Source of the DNA: Persephonella sp. IF05-L8
Lineage (GTDB): Bacteria > Aquificota > Aquificia > Aquificales > Hydrogenothermaceae
Direction of reading: 5' to 3'
Length of the DNA stretch: 64,000 nt
Assembly (NCBI RefSeq): GCF_000703045.1
Contig: NZ_JNLJ01000005.1
Location: 411,023 to 475,022 of the forward strand
In this document: positions 1-9,850 of the stretch, in pieces
How the letters are laid out: each line of letters starts with the position of its first letter
How positions within the stretch are numbered: the stretch's first letter is position 1
The notes under the pieces: generated by a model
Seen by the model: only the letters and a program-made list of their open reading frames with translations
Told to the model about the DNA's origin: nothing
The model's database searches: none
Position numbers and translations under genes: made by a program

Positions 1-623
1 TGTGTATCAAGAGGATAGCCTATCAAGCTATTAAGATTAGCAAGGGATTTTCTATATTCAACCTCAGCACTAATAAGGGAATATTTCACATTTTCAACCC
101 TTACTTTTGCCTGAAGATAATCTGCCCGGGTTGATAATCCCAGCTCAAGTTTTTTTTGTGCCAGTTCAAGATTTTTCTGGGCTGCTTTTAGCTGGATTTG
201 CCGAACTTTGTATATCTGTTTCTTGGCAATGGTCTCATAATAAGATTTTTTCACATTATAGATAATATCTAATACTTTTTCGTTATAGTTTTGCTTTACT
301 GAGTATAAAGTCTCTTTACTTTTTAAAAGTCCCAGTATATTAGTTCCTGAGTTATACAAAATCCAGGAAAATTTAACTGAACGACTTCTGCTAAAACTAT
401 CTACACCAGATAACCCTCTAAATTTCGTATAGTCAAAATTGAAACTTACAGTTGGAGAAAAATTTCCCCAGCTGTATTTGTAATCAAATTCTGAGGCTTT
501 TAGATAGTGATACTGCTCTTTTAGATAGGGATGATTGTTTAACGCCAATCTGATTGCTTCATCAAGGGTCAGACCAAAACCTGTTGAGTATAAAAATAAA
601 ATCAATAGATACAGATATCTCAT
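1..623 (-). CDS. TolC-family outer membrane efflux protein (partial, 3' end off window)
   Basis: The minus-strand frame opens with ATG at 623 and stays open to the window edge, so only the N-terminal ~207 residues are visible. A short signal peptide (MRYLYLLILFLYSTGFG) is followed by LTLDEAIRLALNNHPYL, the classic start of an outer membrane efflux protein repeat, and then by long amphipathic helices ending in NLNSLIGYPLDT, as in TolC-type proteins. Such proteins form trimeric outer-membrane channels for RND, MFP or type I exporters. The gene begins 2 bp after the stop of the Spy-like gene, so the two are probably co-transcribed. The transport partners would lie beyond the left edge and the substrate cannot be told. 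Confidence 0.85.
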   Translation of the reverse strand, partial: MRYLYLLILFLYSTGFGLTLDEAIRLALNNHPYLKEQYHYLKASEFDYKYSWGNFSPTVSFNFDYTKFRGLSGVDSFSRSRSVKFSWILYNSGTNILGLLKSKETLYSVKQNYNEKVLDIIYNVKKSYYETIAKKQIYKVRQIQLKAAQKNLELAQKKLELGLSTRADYLQAKVRVENVKYSLISAEVEYRKSLANLNSLIGYPLDT

Positions 624-625
624 GG

Positions 626-1099
626 TTAAATCATATCCTGACCTGATAAATCAAGTAGTTTTTTAAACTGCTCTTTGGTCATTGCACTTTGCAATGTTCT
701 GACTTCTTTAATATTATAAACTGTGAGTTCTGCTTTTAGTTTTGCAATATCAACCACAAGCTTTTTAATTTTTTCTGGGCTTCCTCCATTTAGCACTAAA
801 CTTTCAAGTTTTTTTTCTTTCTCTTGAATTTTTTTGGCTATATCTACCATTTTTTTGTAATACTTTTTATAGAACTGATTTATGATTTTTAGCTGTTCAT
901 CTGTAAGACCCAGCTCATCTCTGTAATCACGGATTACAGGCAGGAAATTAAATCTCTTAACGAGGAAATATTTATCCATCCAGCTATCATCGTTAATCTC
1001 ATCAATTATGGAAAAGTTTTCTGTGGAATTAAGCTGGGGTTGTGAGTGAGCTACCGAAAAGAAGAAAACCATAGAAAAAAATAAAAATATCTTTTTCAA
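626..1099 (-). CDS. Spy/CpxP-like periplasmic protein
   Basis: A 157-residue protein with an N-terminal signal peptide (MKKIFLFFSMVFFFSVAHS) and a helical body. It carries LGLTDEQLKII (about residues 63-73) and a second weaker copy, AMTKEQFKKLL, near the C-terminus. These are the LTxxQ-type repeats of the Spy/CpxP family of periplasmic chaperones and metal-stress proteins. The start is TTG at 1097-1099, set by a GAGGTGAG ribosome binding site at 1103-1110. It lies directly upstream of the TolC-like gene, a common pairing in metal or envelope-stress efflux loci, so a role in sensing or buffering envelope stress is inferred. The family is short and divergent, so the assignment rests on the motif and topology. 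Confidence 0.65.
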   Translation of the reverse strand: MKKIFLFFSMVFFFSVAHSQPQLNSTENFSIIDEINDDSWMDKYFLVKRFNFLPVIRDYRDELGLTDEQLKIINQFYKKYYKKMVDIAKKIQEKEKKLESLVLNGGSPEKIKKLVVDIAKLKAELTVYNIKEVRTLQSAMTKEQFKKLLDLSGQDMI

Positions 1100-1221
1100 T
1101 TTCTCACCTCTTCTACGAAAGATTTCATTATTAAATTATACTTCATTAATTTGCCTTATTCGTAATTCCTCTGACATGATAAAATATTTATTCTTGAATA
1201 CTTTTGCTGGAGGTTTAAATC

Positions 1222-4065
1222 TTGGACTGGAAAGACACCCTTAACCTGCCTAAAACGTCATTTCCAATGAAAGGGAATTTACCAAATAGAGAACCTGAAT
1301 TTATAAAAAAATGGGATGAGATTAATTTATATAAAAGATTAAGGGAGGAAAGAAAAGGAAGGGACAAGTATATACTCCATGATGGACCCCCTTATGCCAA
1401 TGGTAATATTCATCTGGGACATGCACTTAACAAGGTTTTAAAGGACATTCTTGTTAAATACCAATCTATGCTGGGTAAAGACGCTCCTTTTGTTCCTGGT
1501 TGGGACTGCCATGGTCTTCCTATTGAGCAGCAGGTTGAAAAACAGCTAAAAAAAGAGAAAAAAAGAAAGGAAGACCTTTCCAAAGCAGAGTTTAGAAGAT
1601 TATGCAGAGAATACGCAGCAAAATATGTTGAGATACAGAAAGAAGAGTTTAAAAGACTTGGGATAATCGGGAACTGGGAAAAGCCTTATCTTACAATGAG
1701 ACCTTCTTATCAGGCTCAGGAGATTAGAGAGCTTGGAAAGATATTCAAAAGAGGAATAGCTTACAGAGGTAAAAAGCCTGTTTACTGGTGTATATACGAC
1801 AAAACAGCTGAGGCTGAGGCTGAGGTTGAATATGCAGATAAAAAAGACCCATCTGTTTATGTTGCTTTTGAGCTTGTTGAACCGCCGTTTGATATACAGA
1901 AAAAAACCTATGCTGTGATATGGACAACAACCCCATGGACACTTCCTGCAAACCTTGGGGTTATGGTTAATCCTGAGTTTGATTATGTTTTCCTTGATGA
2001 AGGAGAAAAGGTTTTCATAGTTGCAAAAGAGCTTCTGGAAAGCTTCAAGGAAAAAACAGGGATAGAAGGGAATGTTATAAAAGAGGTAAAAGGTAGAGAG
2101 CTTGAGTTTTTAGAGTATAAACATCCGTTTATAGACAGGGTTTCAAAGATATACCTTTCTGAGTTTGTTGAGCTTGGAACAGGAACAGGGCTTGTTCATA
2201 TGGCTCCTGGGCATGGTCAGGAAGACTATGTGATAGGACAGAGATACGGAGTTGAGCCTTTTGCCCCTGTTGATGATGAGGGAAGGTTTACGAAGGAAGC
2301 TCCTGAGTTTATACAGGGATTAAGGGTTTTTGATGCCAATGAGCCTATTATAGAAAAGCTTAAAGAGGTTGGAGCACTACTTCACCATGAAACAATAAAA
2401 CACTCATACCCACACTGCTGGAGATGTAAAAATCCTGTTATTTTCAGGGCTACACCCCAGTGGTTTATAGCTATGGATGCTGTTTTAGAAAATGGAAATA
2501 CCCTTAGAGGAGAGGCTATTAAAGAGATAGAAAGGGTTAAATGGATACCCCACTGGGGAGAAAACAGAATAAAATCCATGGTGGAAAACAGACCTGACTG
2601 GTGTATATCAAGACAGAGAAGCTGGGGAGTGCCCATAGCTGTTTTTTACTGTGAAAACTGCGACTACATAGTGGAAGAGGAAGAAGTTTTTGAGCATGTT
2701 GCAAAGCTTGTTGAAAACTATGAATACGGTGCTGATATATGGTTTGAAAAAGATGCAAAGGAATTACTCCCAGAAGGATATAAATGTCCAAAATGTGGAG
2801 GCACAGAGTTTAAAAAAGAAGAGGATATCCTTGATGTATGGTTTGACTCAGGGGTGTCCCATGCTTCCGTACTAAAAACAGGTTTCTGGGAAGAACTTAG
2901 ATGGCCTGCTGATATGTATCTTGAAGGTTCAGACCAGCATAGAGGCTGGTTCCAGTCTTCACTCCTTGAAGGTGTGGCATCTTACGACAGAGCCCCCTAT
3001 GACAGCGTTTTAACCCACGGATTTATCCTTGATGAAAAAGGCCGTAAGATGTCAAAATCCCTTGGAAACGTGATAGCCCCTGAGAAAGTCATAAAGATGT
3101 ATGGAGCTGACATCATAAGGCTATGGGTTGTTTCTGAGGATTACACAGAAGATATAAAAATCGGAATGAACCTGCTAAAAGCTATAGCAGACGACTACAG
3201 AAAAATTAGAAATACATTCAGATATTTTCTTGGAAACCTTTATGATTTTAATCCTGAAACGGATATGGTTAAATACGAAGATATGCTTGAGATAGACCGA
3301 TGGATGCTGTCTAAACTCCAGAGATTAATTGATATAGCCCATAGCTCTTACCAGAACCATAGATTTCACAGAATATACCATGAGATAAAGAAATTTATGA
3401 TTGTTGACCTGTCAGCTATATATCTGGATATCCTAAAGGACAGGCTATATGTATATGCACCGGATACAATTGAAAGAAAATCTGCCCAGACAACACTTTA
3501 TATAATGCTTACATCACTTGCCAAACTACTTGTACCAATTTTATCCTTTACTATGGAAGAAGTTTGGAACCATGTTAGAGAGTTTGATAAAACAGCAAAA
3601 GAAAGTATTCATCTTGAGGAAATGCCCCTTGTAAATGAAAGTCTGATAAATCAGGAACTTGAAAATACCTATTCAGACCTGTTGAAAATCAGGGATGATG
3701 TGCTGAAAGCCCTTGAAGAAGCCCGTAAAAAAGATATTATCAGACATCCTTATGAGGCAAAAGTAATTCTTAAGCTTCCAGAACACTATGAAAAACTTGT
3801 TGAAGAGAGAATAGATTGGATTAAATTTTTCTTTACTGTGTCCCAGATTGAACTATCTGAAAAACCTGAGGGTGAAGTGGTAATTGAAGGGGAAAGTGTT
3901 AAAGAGGCTGTTGTGGCTGTTAAACAGGCAGAAGGAGAAAAATGTCCAAGATGCTGGATTTATGACGTATCCGTTGGAAAAGATGGACAACCTGTATGTG
4001 ATAGATGTCTCCAGCAATTACAAATAATGAAAATTGATATCAATCAGATAGAGGAGGATAAATGA
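1222..4065 (+). CDS. ileS: Isoleucyl-tRNA synthetase
   Basis: A class I aminoacyl-tRNA synthetase that charges tRNA-Ile in the cytoplasm, 947 residues, the usual length for the bacterial enzyme. HLGH is at residues 64-67 and KMSKS at about 609-613. The editing (CP1) domain lies between them, with the TTTPWTLPAN segment. A C-terminal zinc finger has CPRC at 908-911 and CDRC at 926-929, as in bacterial-type IleRS. The start is TTG at 1222, preceded by GGAGG at 1209-1213. The stop overlaps the next gene's ATG (ATGA), so ileS and the HU-like gene are translationally coupled. Confidence 0.98.
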   Translation: MDWKDTLNLPKTSFPMKGNLPNREPEFIKKWDEINLYKRLREERKGRDKYILHDGPPYANGNIHLGHALNKVLKDILVKYQSMLGKDAPFVPGWDCHGLPIEQQVEKQLKKEKKRKEDLSKAEFRRLCREYAAKYVEIQKEEFKRLGIIGNWEKPYLTMRPSYQAQEIRELGKIFKRGIAYRGKKPVYWCIYDKTAEAEAEVEYADKKDPSVYVAFELVEPPFDIQKKTYAVIWTTTPWTLPANLGVMVNPEFDYVFLDEGEKVFIVAKELLESFKEKTGIEGNVIKEVKGRELEFLEYKHPFIDRVSKIYLSEFVELGTGTGLVHMAPGHGQEDYVIGQRYGVEPFAPVDDEGRFTKEAPEFIQGLRVFDANEPIIEKLKEVGALLHHETIKHSYPHCWRCKNPVIFRATPQWFIAMDAVLENGNTLRGEAIKEIERVKWIPHWGENRIKSMVENRPDWCISRQRSWGVPIAVFYCENCDYIVEEEEVFEHVAKLVENYEYGADIWFEKDAKELLPEGYKCPKCGGTEFKKEEDILDVWFDSGVSHASVLKTGFWEELRWPADMYLEGSDQHRGWFQSSLLEGVASYDRAPYDSVLTHGFILDEKGRKMSKSLGNVIAPEKVIKMYGADIIRLWVVSEDYTEDIKIGMNLLKAIADDYRKIRNTFRYFLGNLYDFNPETDMVKYEDMLEIDRWMLSKLQRLIDIAHSSYQNHRFHRIYHEIKKFMIVDLSAIYLDILKDRLYVYAPDTIERKSAQTTLYIMLTSLAKLLVPILSFTMEEVWNHVREFDKTAKESIHLEEMPLVNESLINQELENTYSDLLKIRDDVLKALEEARKKDIIRHPYEAKVILKLPEHYEKLVEERIDWIKFFFTVSQIELSEKPEGEVVIEGESVKEAVVAVKQAEGEKCPRCWIYDVSVGKDGQPVCDRCLQQLQIMKIDINQIEEDK

Positions 4066-4349
4066 AAAAGTCAGACCTGATAGAGATTATTGCAGAGGAA
4101 TTTCCACATCTTGACAGAAAGGAAGTGTTCCAGATTGTAAACGGAATTTTTGAGGCTATGATTGAAGGCCTTCAAAATGGGGAAAAGATAGAAATAAGAG
4201 GTCTTGGAACATTCAAGGTTAAAGAAAGACCTGAAAAAATGGCAAGGAACCCAAGAACAGGTGAAAAAATCCTTGTTCCTGCCAGAAAAACAGTTCATTT
4301 CAAAACAGGAAAACTGCTAAAAAGCAGACTTAACGGAAAAGGGGCTTAA
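4062..4349 (+). CDS. HU/IHF-family DNA-bending protein
   Basis: A 95-residue histone-like protein. The body has the HU/IHF fold signature, with the DNA-binding beta-arm segment around [20 protein letters not shown] (about residues 49-68), including the Arg-Asn-Pro tip that intercalates into DNA. The region near IRGLGTF resembles IHF more than HU, but subfamily cannot be decided by eye. It bends DNA and organises the nucleoid. Its ATG overlaps the ileS stop by 4 bp and has a GGAGG site just upstream. Its last codons form part of a terminator hairpin shared with the convergent mnmG. Confidence 0.93.
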   Translation: MKKSDLIEIIAEEFPHLDRKEVFQIVNGIFEAMIEGLQNGEKIEIRGLGTFKVKERPEKMARNPRTGEKILVPARKTVHFKTGKLLKSRLNGKGA

Positions 4350-4362
4350 TGCCCCTTTTTTA
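4337..4362. terminator. Bidirectional intrinsic terminator between the HU gene and mnmG
   Basis: The plus strand reads AAAAGGGGC, then TTAAT, then GCCCCTTTTTT: a GC-rich stem with a 5-base loop and a T-run on one side and an A-run on the other, so it can end transcription from both directions. The loop holds the overlapping stop codons of both convergent genes (plus-strand TAA at 4347-4349, minus-strand TAA at 4348-4346). Confidence 0.85.
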
Positions 4363-6202
4363 TTTTTTCAAGATGTATCATTATTGCTGTTATTGCTGCC
4401 GGAGTAATTCCCTCAAGCCTTGCAGCATGTCCAAGGGTCATTGGTTTTGCCTTTGTTAGCTTCTGCACGATTTCTTTTCTCAATCCTGGAATTTCCTCGT
4501 AGTTTATATCTTCCGGAATTTTTATATTCTCAAGATGTCTCATCTTTTCATTCATTCTTTTTTCTCTTTCAAAATAACCTGAATATTTAACATTTATGTC
4601 TATTTCTTCTTTTATGTAATCCCTCTCAGGTATAGGAATTCCATACTCTTTTAGCTTATCAACATCCATTTCTGGTCTTTTTAAAAGCTCAAAGGCTGTT
4701 ACTGTTTTTTCTCCAACTTTTGTTTTTTCTTCTTTGTATCTATCAAGCCACTGCTGGATTTCTTCTTCAGTTTCTTTTACATATCTATACTGCTCTTCTG
4801 TCAGCATTCCAAGGTTATATGCTTTTTCATAAAGCCTGAGAATAGGATTATCCTGTCTGAGATGAAGTCTGTACTCTGAACGGGATGTAAACAACCTGTA
4901 AGGTTCTATAACCCCTTTTGTTGTAAGGTCGTCAATCATAACTCCGATATAGGCTTCATCTCTTCTTATATAAAATGGTTCTTTTCCTAAAGCTCTGAGA
5001 GCTGCATTTATACCGGCAACAAGTCCCTGTCCTGCTGCCTCTTCGTATCCTGTTGTTCCATTGAAGTTCCCTGCGTGATAAAGCCCTTTTATTCTTTTTG
5101 TTTCAAGGGTAGGATAAAGCTCTGTTGGTGGGACAATGTCGTATTCAATGGCATAGGCAGGTTTTAGAAGAACCACATTTTCAAGTCCCGGAATAGAACG
5201 GTACATCTCCCACTGGACTTCTTCTGGTAGAGATGTTGAAAGGCCGTTTGGATAAATGCTTATCCCGTTCCTTGTTTCAGGCTCAAGCCATACTGTATGT
5301 CTTTCTTTATTGGCAAATTTTACAATTTTGTCTTCTATTGATGGACAGTATCTTGGGCCAATCCCTGTTATTGCACCACCATAAAGGGCTGTTCTGTGGA
5401 GGTTTTCCCTTATTATTCTGTGGGTTTCTGGTGTTGTATGTGTTATATAGCAAGGAATTTGTTCTTTCTGACCTTCTCTGAACCAGTATGAGCCGTAAGG
5501 CTCTGTCCAGAATGAAAACTTTGGTGGTGGTTCATCTCCAGGAGCTTCCTCAAGACCTGAAAAATCAATTGTTCTTTTATCCAGTCTGGCAGGAGTTCCT
5601 GTTTTAAATCTCTGGAGTGGAAAACCTGCTCTTCTGTAAAACTCAGGAAGTTTTGTTGCAGGTTTTTCCCCCATTCTTCCTGCAGGTATCTGTTTATCTC
5701 CTATATGAATAACACCATCTAAAAATGTTCCTGTTGTTACAACAACAGATTTTGTTTTTATTCTGAGTTTTCCATCTATCTCAACACCTTCTACCTCGTT
5801 TGAATGGGGTTTCAGGAATATATCTGTAGCTTCCCCTTCTATAACCGTTAGATTTTCAGTATTCTGGGTTTTATTTACCATATATTTTCTGTATTCCTCT
5901 TTATCTGCCTGTGCCCTTGGAGAACGAACTGCAGGGCCTTTTCTTGTGTTTAGGGTTTTATACTGTAGGCCTGTTGCATCGATAGCTTTTCCCATTTCAC
6001 CGCCAAAGGCATCTATCTCACGGACTACTATTCCTTTAGCTATTCCTCCAATTGCAGGGTTACAGGGCATAAGACCTATTTTTTCTTTGTCCAGTGTTAT
6101 AAGGGCAGTCTTCACTCCTAATTTTGCAGCTGATAGAGCTGCCTCTATCCCTGCATGTCCTCCACCTATAACAACAACATCAAATTCTGTGTCGTAAACC
6201 AT
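4346..6202 (-). CDS. mnmG: tRNA uridine-5-carboxymethylaminomethyl modification enzyme MnmG
   Basis: FAD-dependent subunit that, with MnmE, installs the (carboxymethyl)aminomethyl group on U34 of tRNAs. The 618-residue length is typical. The N-terminal dinucleotide-binding loop [13 protein letters not shown] (about residues 10-22) is followed by [11 protein letters not shown] (about 47-57) and later the [17 protein letters not shown] segment of the GidA family. The C-terminal helical domain that contacts MnmE and tRNA ([15 protein letters not shown]-like) is intact. ATG is at 6202, with GAGGGAA upstream. The gene is monocistronic, converges on the HU gene and ends inside a shared terminator. 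Confidence 0.98.
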   Translation of the reverse strand: MVYDTEFDVVVIGGGHAGIEAALSAAKLGVKTALITLDKEKIGLMPCNPAIGGIAKGIVVREIDAFGGEMGKAIDATGLQYKTLNTRKGPAVRSPRAQADKEEYRKYMVNKTQNTENLTVIEGEATDIFLKPHSNEVEGVEIDGKLRIKTKSVVVTTGTFLDGVIHIGDKQIPAGRMGEKPATKLPEFYRRAGFPLQRFKTGTPARLDKRTIDFSGLEEAPGDEPPPKFSFWTEPYGSYWFREGQKEQIPCYITHTTPETHRIIRENLHRTALYGGAITGIGPRYCPSIEDKIVKFANKERHTVWLEPETRNGISIYPNGLSTSLPEEVQWEMYRSIPGLENVVLLKPAYAIEYDIVPPTELYPTLETKRIKGLYHAGNFNGTTGYEEAAGQGLVAGINAALRALGKEPFYIRRDEAYIGVMIDDLTTKGVIEPYRLFTSRSEYRLHLRQDNPILRLYEKAYNLGMLTEEQYRYVKETEEEIQQWLDRYKEEKTKVGEKTVTAFELLKRPEMDVDKLKEYGIPIPERDYIKEEIDINVKYSGYFEREKRMNEKMRHLENIKIPEDINYEEIPGLRKEIVQKLTKAKPMTLGHAARLEGITPAAITAIMIHLEKIKKGH

Positions 6203-6259
6203 TCATTTCCCTCAGATTTTTTATTTAAGGCTTAAATAATATAAGAATACAACGACTGA

Positions 6260-6670
6260 TTACAACCTTTCTATCACAAATTCACCTATTGGATTTCTGA
6301 ATTTTTCATCCCCCAGATGATATGCTGTCCAGAGATGCAGACATTTAACCTTAAAAGGTTTTTTATTGTAATCCTGAATACCACCTATACCTGTTGAAAG
6401 TAGTTTATGAACCACATATTCAGGATACTTTTTGTTTGAGATTAGTTTTTCCCTTTCATGAATTTCTTTAAGGTGAAGTTTTACAAAAAAATTAAATAGT
6501 TCTTCATCTTTTGAAACTTTATCTTCCCAGTATTTAATAAAGCCTTTCTCTTCCAGTCTGGATATAGCTGAATGTAGTTCTTTGTCTAAAATCCAGAACC
6601 TTGTAGGCTGGGGGATATAAATTCCTTTTTCTTTATCAAAAACCACTGGAAATTGTTTTGCTACTTTCAT
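6260..6670 (-). CDS. DUF501 family protein
   Basis: A 136-residue cytoplasmic protein of unknown function. It matches the DUF501 layout as I know it: FPVVFDKEKGIYIPQPTRFW, an internal SAISRLEEKG helix, then GIGGIQD, KVKCLHLWTAYHLG and a terminal NPIGEFV. In Actinobacteria this family sits between a divIC-like gene and ppx; here it stands alone upstream of mnmG and divergent from thpR. One conserved Cys-His (KCLH, near residue 109) could bind metal. No catalytic role is proposed. Only 48 bp separate it from the divergent thpR. Confidence 0.7.
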   Translation of the reverse strand: MKVAKQFPVVFDKEKGIYIPQPTRFWILDKELHSAISRLEEKGFIKYWEDKVSKDEELFNFFVKLHLKEIHEREKLISNKKYPEYVVHKLLSTGIGGIQDYNKKPFKVKCLHLWTAYHLGDEKFRNPIGEFVIERL

Positions 6671-6718
6671 ACCTTTAAAATATAAATAGTTAAGTAAAAA
6701 TTCAATGCAGGTGGATTT

Positions 6719-7252
6719 TTGAAAAGGATATTTATTGGTTCATTCGTAAAAATACCAAATTTTAAGTATGAAAAAATAAAAAAAGACTTTGGTGGAATAA
6801 TCGCTGGGAAATGGGTTCCAGAAAAAAACTTCCATATCACATACACATTCATCGGAAACTCTTCAGATAAAGAAATCAGTAATATAAAGCAGGTTTTATC
6901 TCCTGTTCTGAATAAAGAGATAGAGGTTGATATTCAGTTTTCAGGTCTTGGAGCATTTCCAAATATTTATAATCCAAGGGTATTTTTTGTAAAAGTCAAA
7001 GATAACAATGGGGAATTAAGCAGTTTAAATTCATTTATTTCTGAAAAGCTTGCAGTTCTGGGATACAAGTCAGATAAAAATTTTGTGCCGCATATTACTT
7101 TAAAAAGAATAAAGCATGTAAAAAAACAGCAGTTTTTAAACACAATGAAAAGGTATTCTGATATAGATTTTGGCAGTCAGGCTTATATTGAAGTAAATAT
7201 TATTGAGAGTATTCTAACACCTGAAGGCGCCATTTATAAAAAACTGGATTAA
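6719..7252 (+). CDS. thpR: RNA 2',3'-cyclic phosphodiesterase (ThpR/LigT family)
   Basis: A 177-residue 2H phosphoesterase. The two HxT catalytic motifs are visible: HITYTF (about residues 40-45) and HITLKRI (about 125-131). The N-terminus RIFIGSFV matches the family's RxFIAxx start. These enzymes hydrolyse 2',3'-cyclic phosphates to 2'-phosphates and can ligate tRNA halves in vitro; the cellular role in bacteria is unsettled. The start is TTG at 6719, preceded by AGGTGG. It ends about 40 bp before the TPP riboswitch and does not appear to belong to the thiamin unit. Confidence 0.88.
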   Translation: MKRIFIGSFVKIPNFKYEKIKKDFGGIIAGKWVPEKNFHITYTFIGNSSDKEISNIKQVLSPVLNKEIEVDIQFSGLGAFPNIYNPRVFFVKVKDNNGELSSLNSFISEKLAVLGYKSDKNFVPHITLKRIKHVKKQQFLNTMKRYSDIDFGSQAYIEVNIIESILTPEGAIYKKLD

Positions 7253-7291
7253 ATCAGTTCAAAAGTATATATTAATAGAAACTGAATAAGG

Positions 7292-7365
7292 CCACAGGGG
7301 TGACCATAAAGGTCTGAGAAAATACCCTTTGAACCTGATACGGTTGATACCGTCGTAGGGAGTGG
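7292..7365 (+). promoter_or_regulatory. TPP riboswitch (THI element)
   Basis: The sequence shows the thiamin pyrophosphate aptamer: a closing P1 stem (CCAC at 7292-7295 with GTGG at 7362-7365), AGGGGTGACC, a small GACC/GGTC hairpin, CTGAGAAAATACCCTTTGAA, then CCTGAT and the conserved CGTCGTAGGG at the 3' side. TPP binding is expected to repress thiC. The leader continues about 108 nt to the thiC start. A run of seven T follows P1 at 7369-7375, and the heptamer TGACCAT of the aptamer recurs at 7396-7402, so the downstream region may hold the expression platform. Confidence 0.95.
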
Positions 7366-7437
7366 TGATTTTTTTCCTTAAAAACACCCTCTATATGACC
7401 ATTTTCATTTTTTAGGCCATTTTTTGAATGTATATAA

Positions 7438-8832
<1,395 letters not shown>

Positions 8833-8838
8833 AACCTC

Positions 8839-8862
8839 AGGGGGAGCTTTCCCCCTTTTTGA
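8839..8862 (+). terminator. Intrinsic terminator after thiC
   Basis: A perfect 7-bp stem AGGGGGA/TCCCCCT with loop GCTT is followed by five T. It lies only about 5 bp before the ATG of the next gene (8867), so GGGGGAGC in the stem may also act as that gene's ribosome binding site. Confidence 0.85.
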
Positions 8863-8866
8863 AAAA

Positions 8867-9850
8867 ATGGAATATTTTGAGAAGATATTAGAGAGTATAG
8901 AAGACCCATTAATTGTTGTTTCTAAAGAAGGAGATATCATCTACGCTAACCAGGCAGGTCATTTTCTAAAATCCCAGATAGGAAAATCTAAGCTCAATCA
9001 ATTATTCTCTGAGCTATTATCTATGGAAGCAATTAAAACAGGTCGTTCCGTAAAGGGAATTTTTAAAGAGATTAACAATAACAAATTTTTGATAGATGTC
9101 TTTCCTTTTGAAAACAAAGGAATAACACTGCTTGTAAGGGATATAACCAGATTTGTTGAACTTGAAGAAGTGGCCAGAAAAGAAGGACTGATAATAACCA
9201 TTTCAAAACTGTTATCATCTATATTCCATGATATGAAAGGTCCAGTTGGAGGAATAAAAGGAGCAGCCCAGCTTCTTAAAGAGGATATAAATGACAAAGA
9301 GCTTGTGGAGGATATACTATACGAAATCAAAAGAATAGAAAGTTTGATTAATGAAATCACCAATATTACAAAACCTGTTCCCCTTAGAAAAAGAGAGATA
9401 AATATACACAAATTAATTGATGAAGCTATAAAATCTCTGGAAAAACAATATCCAGAAGTGAAATTTGAAAGGCTGTACGACCCAAGTATCCCTGACCTTT
9501 TTGTTGACCCTGATTATATGCTAAGGGTGCTTATAAACATAATAAAAAATGGTATTGAAGCTACAGACAAAAAAGGAATAATCAGAATATCTACAGGAAT
9601 ATCTTGGGACAAGGTTTACTCACCTGCAGGAAATAAGATTTTTATCAAAATAAAAGATAGCGGTTCTGGAGTTCCAGAAGATATGATAGATAAACTCTTT
9701 CTTCCATTTGTCTCAACCAAAAAAACAGGAATGGGTATCGGATTATCATCCTCTTACAAGATAGTAAAAGACCACGGAGGTGTTTTAAGATATATAGGTA
9801 ATTCAACATTTGAAATACTGCTTCCCATATCAGATAGAGGTAAGAAATGA
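8867..9850 (+). CDS. NtrB-like cytoplasmic sensor histidine kinase
   Basis: A 327-residue kinase without membrane segments. Residues 1-100 form a PAS domain (PLIVVSKEGDIIYANQAG), then a HisKA domain with the phosphorylated His at 121 in FHDMKGPVGGIKGAAQLL, then an HATPase domain with the N box (NIIKNGIEAT), G1 (DSGSGVP) and G2 (GMGIGLS). NtrB kinases usually have HExxNPL; the variant HDMKGP is kept in frame with an otherwise intact domain. It overlaps the NtrC-type regulator by 4 bp and is its cognate partner. The signal is unknown; nitrogen control is one possibility but no glnB or glnA gene is nearby. Confidence 0.9.
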   Translation: MEYFEKILESIEDPLIVVSKEGDIIYANQAGHFLKSQIGKSKLNQLFSELLSMEAIKTGRSVKGIFKEINNNKFLIDVFPFENKGITLLVRDITRFVELEEVARKEGLIITISKLLSSIFHDMKGPVGGIKGAAQLLKEDINDKELVEDILYEIKRIESLINEITNITKPVPLRKREINIHKLIDEAIKSLEKQYPEVKFERLYDPSIPDLFVDPDYMLRVLINIIKNGIEATDKKGIIRISTGISWDKVYSPAGNKIFIKIKDSGSGVPEDMIDKLFLPFVSTKKTGMGIGLSSSYKIVKDHGGVLRYIGNSTFEILLPISDRGKK

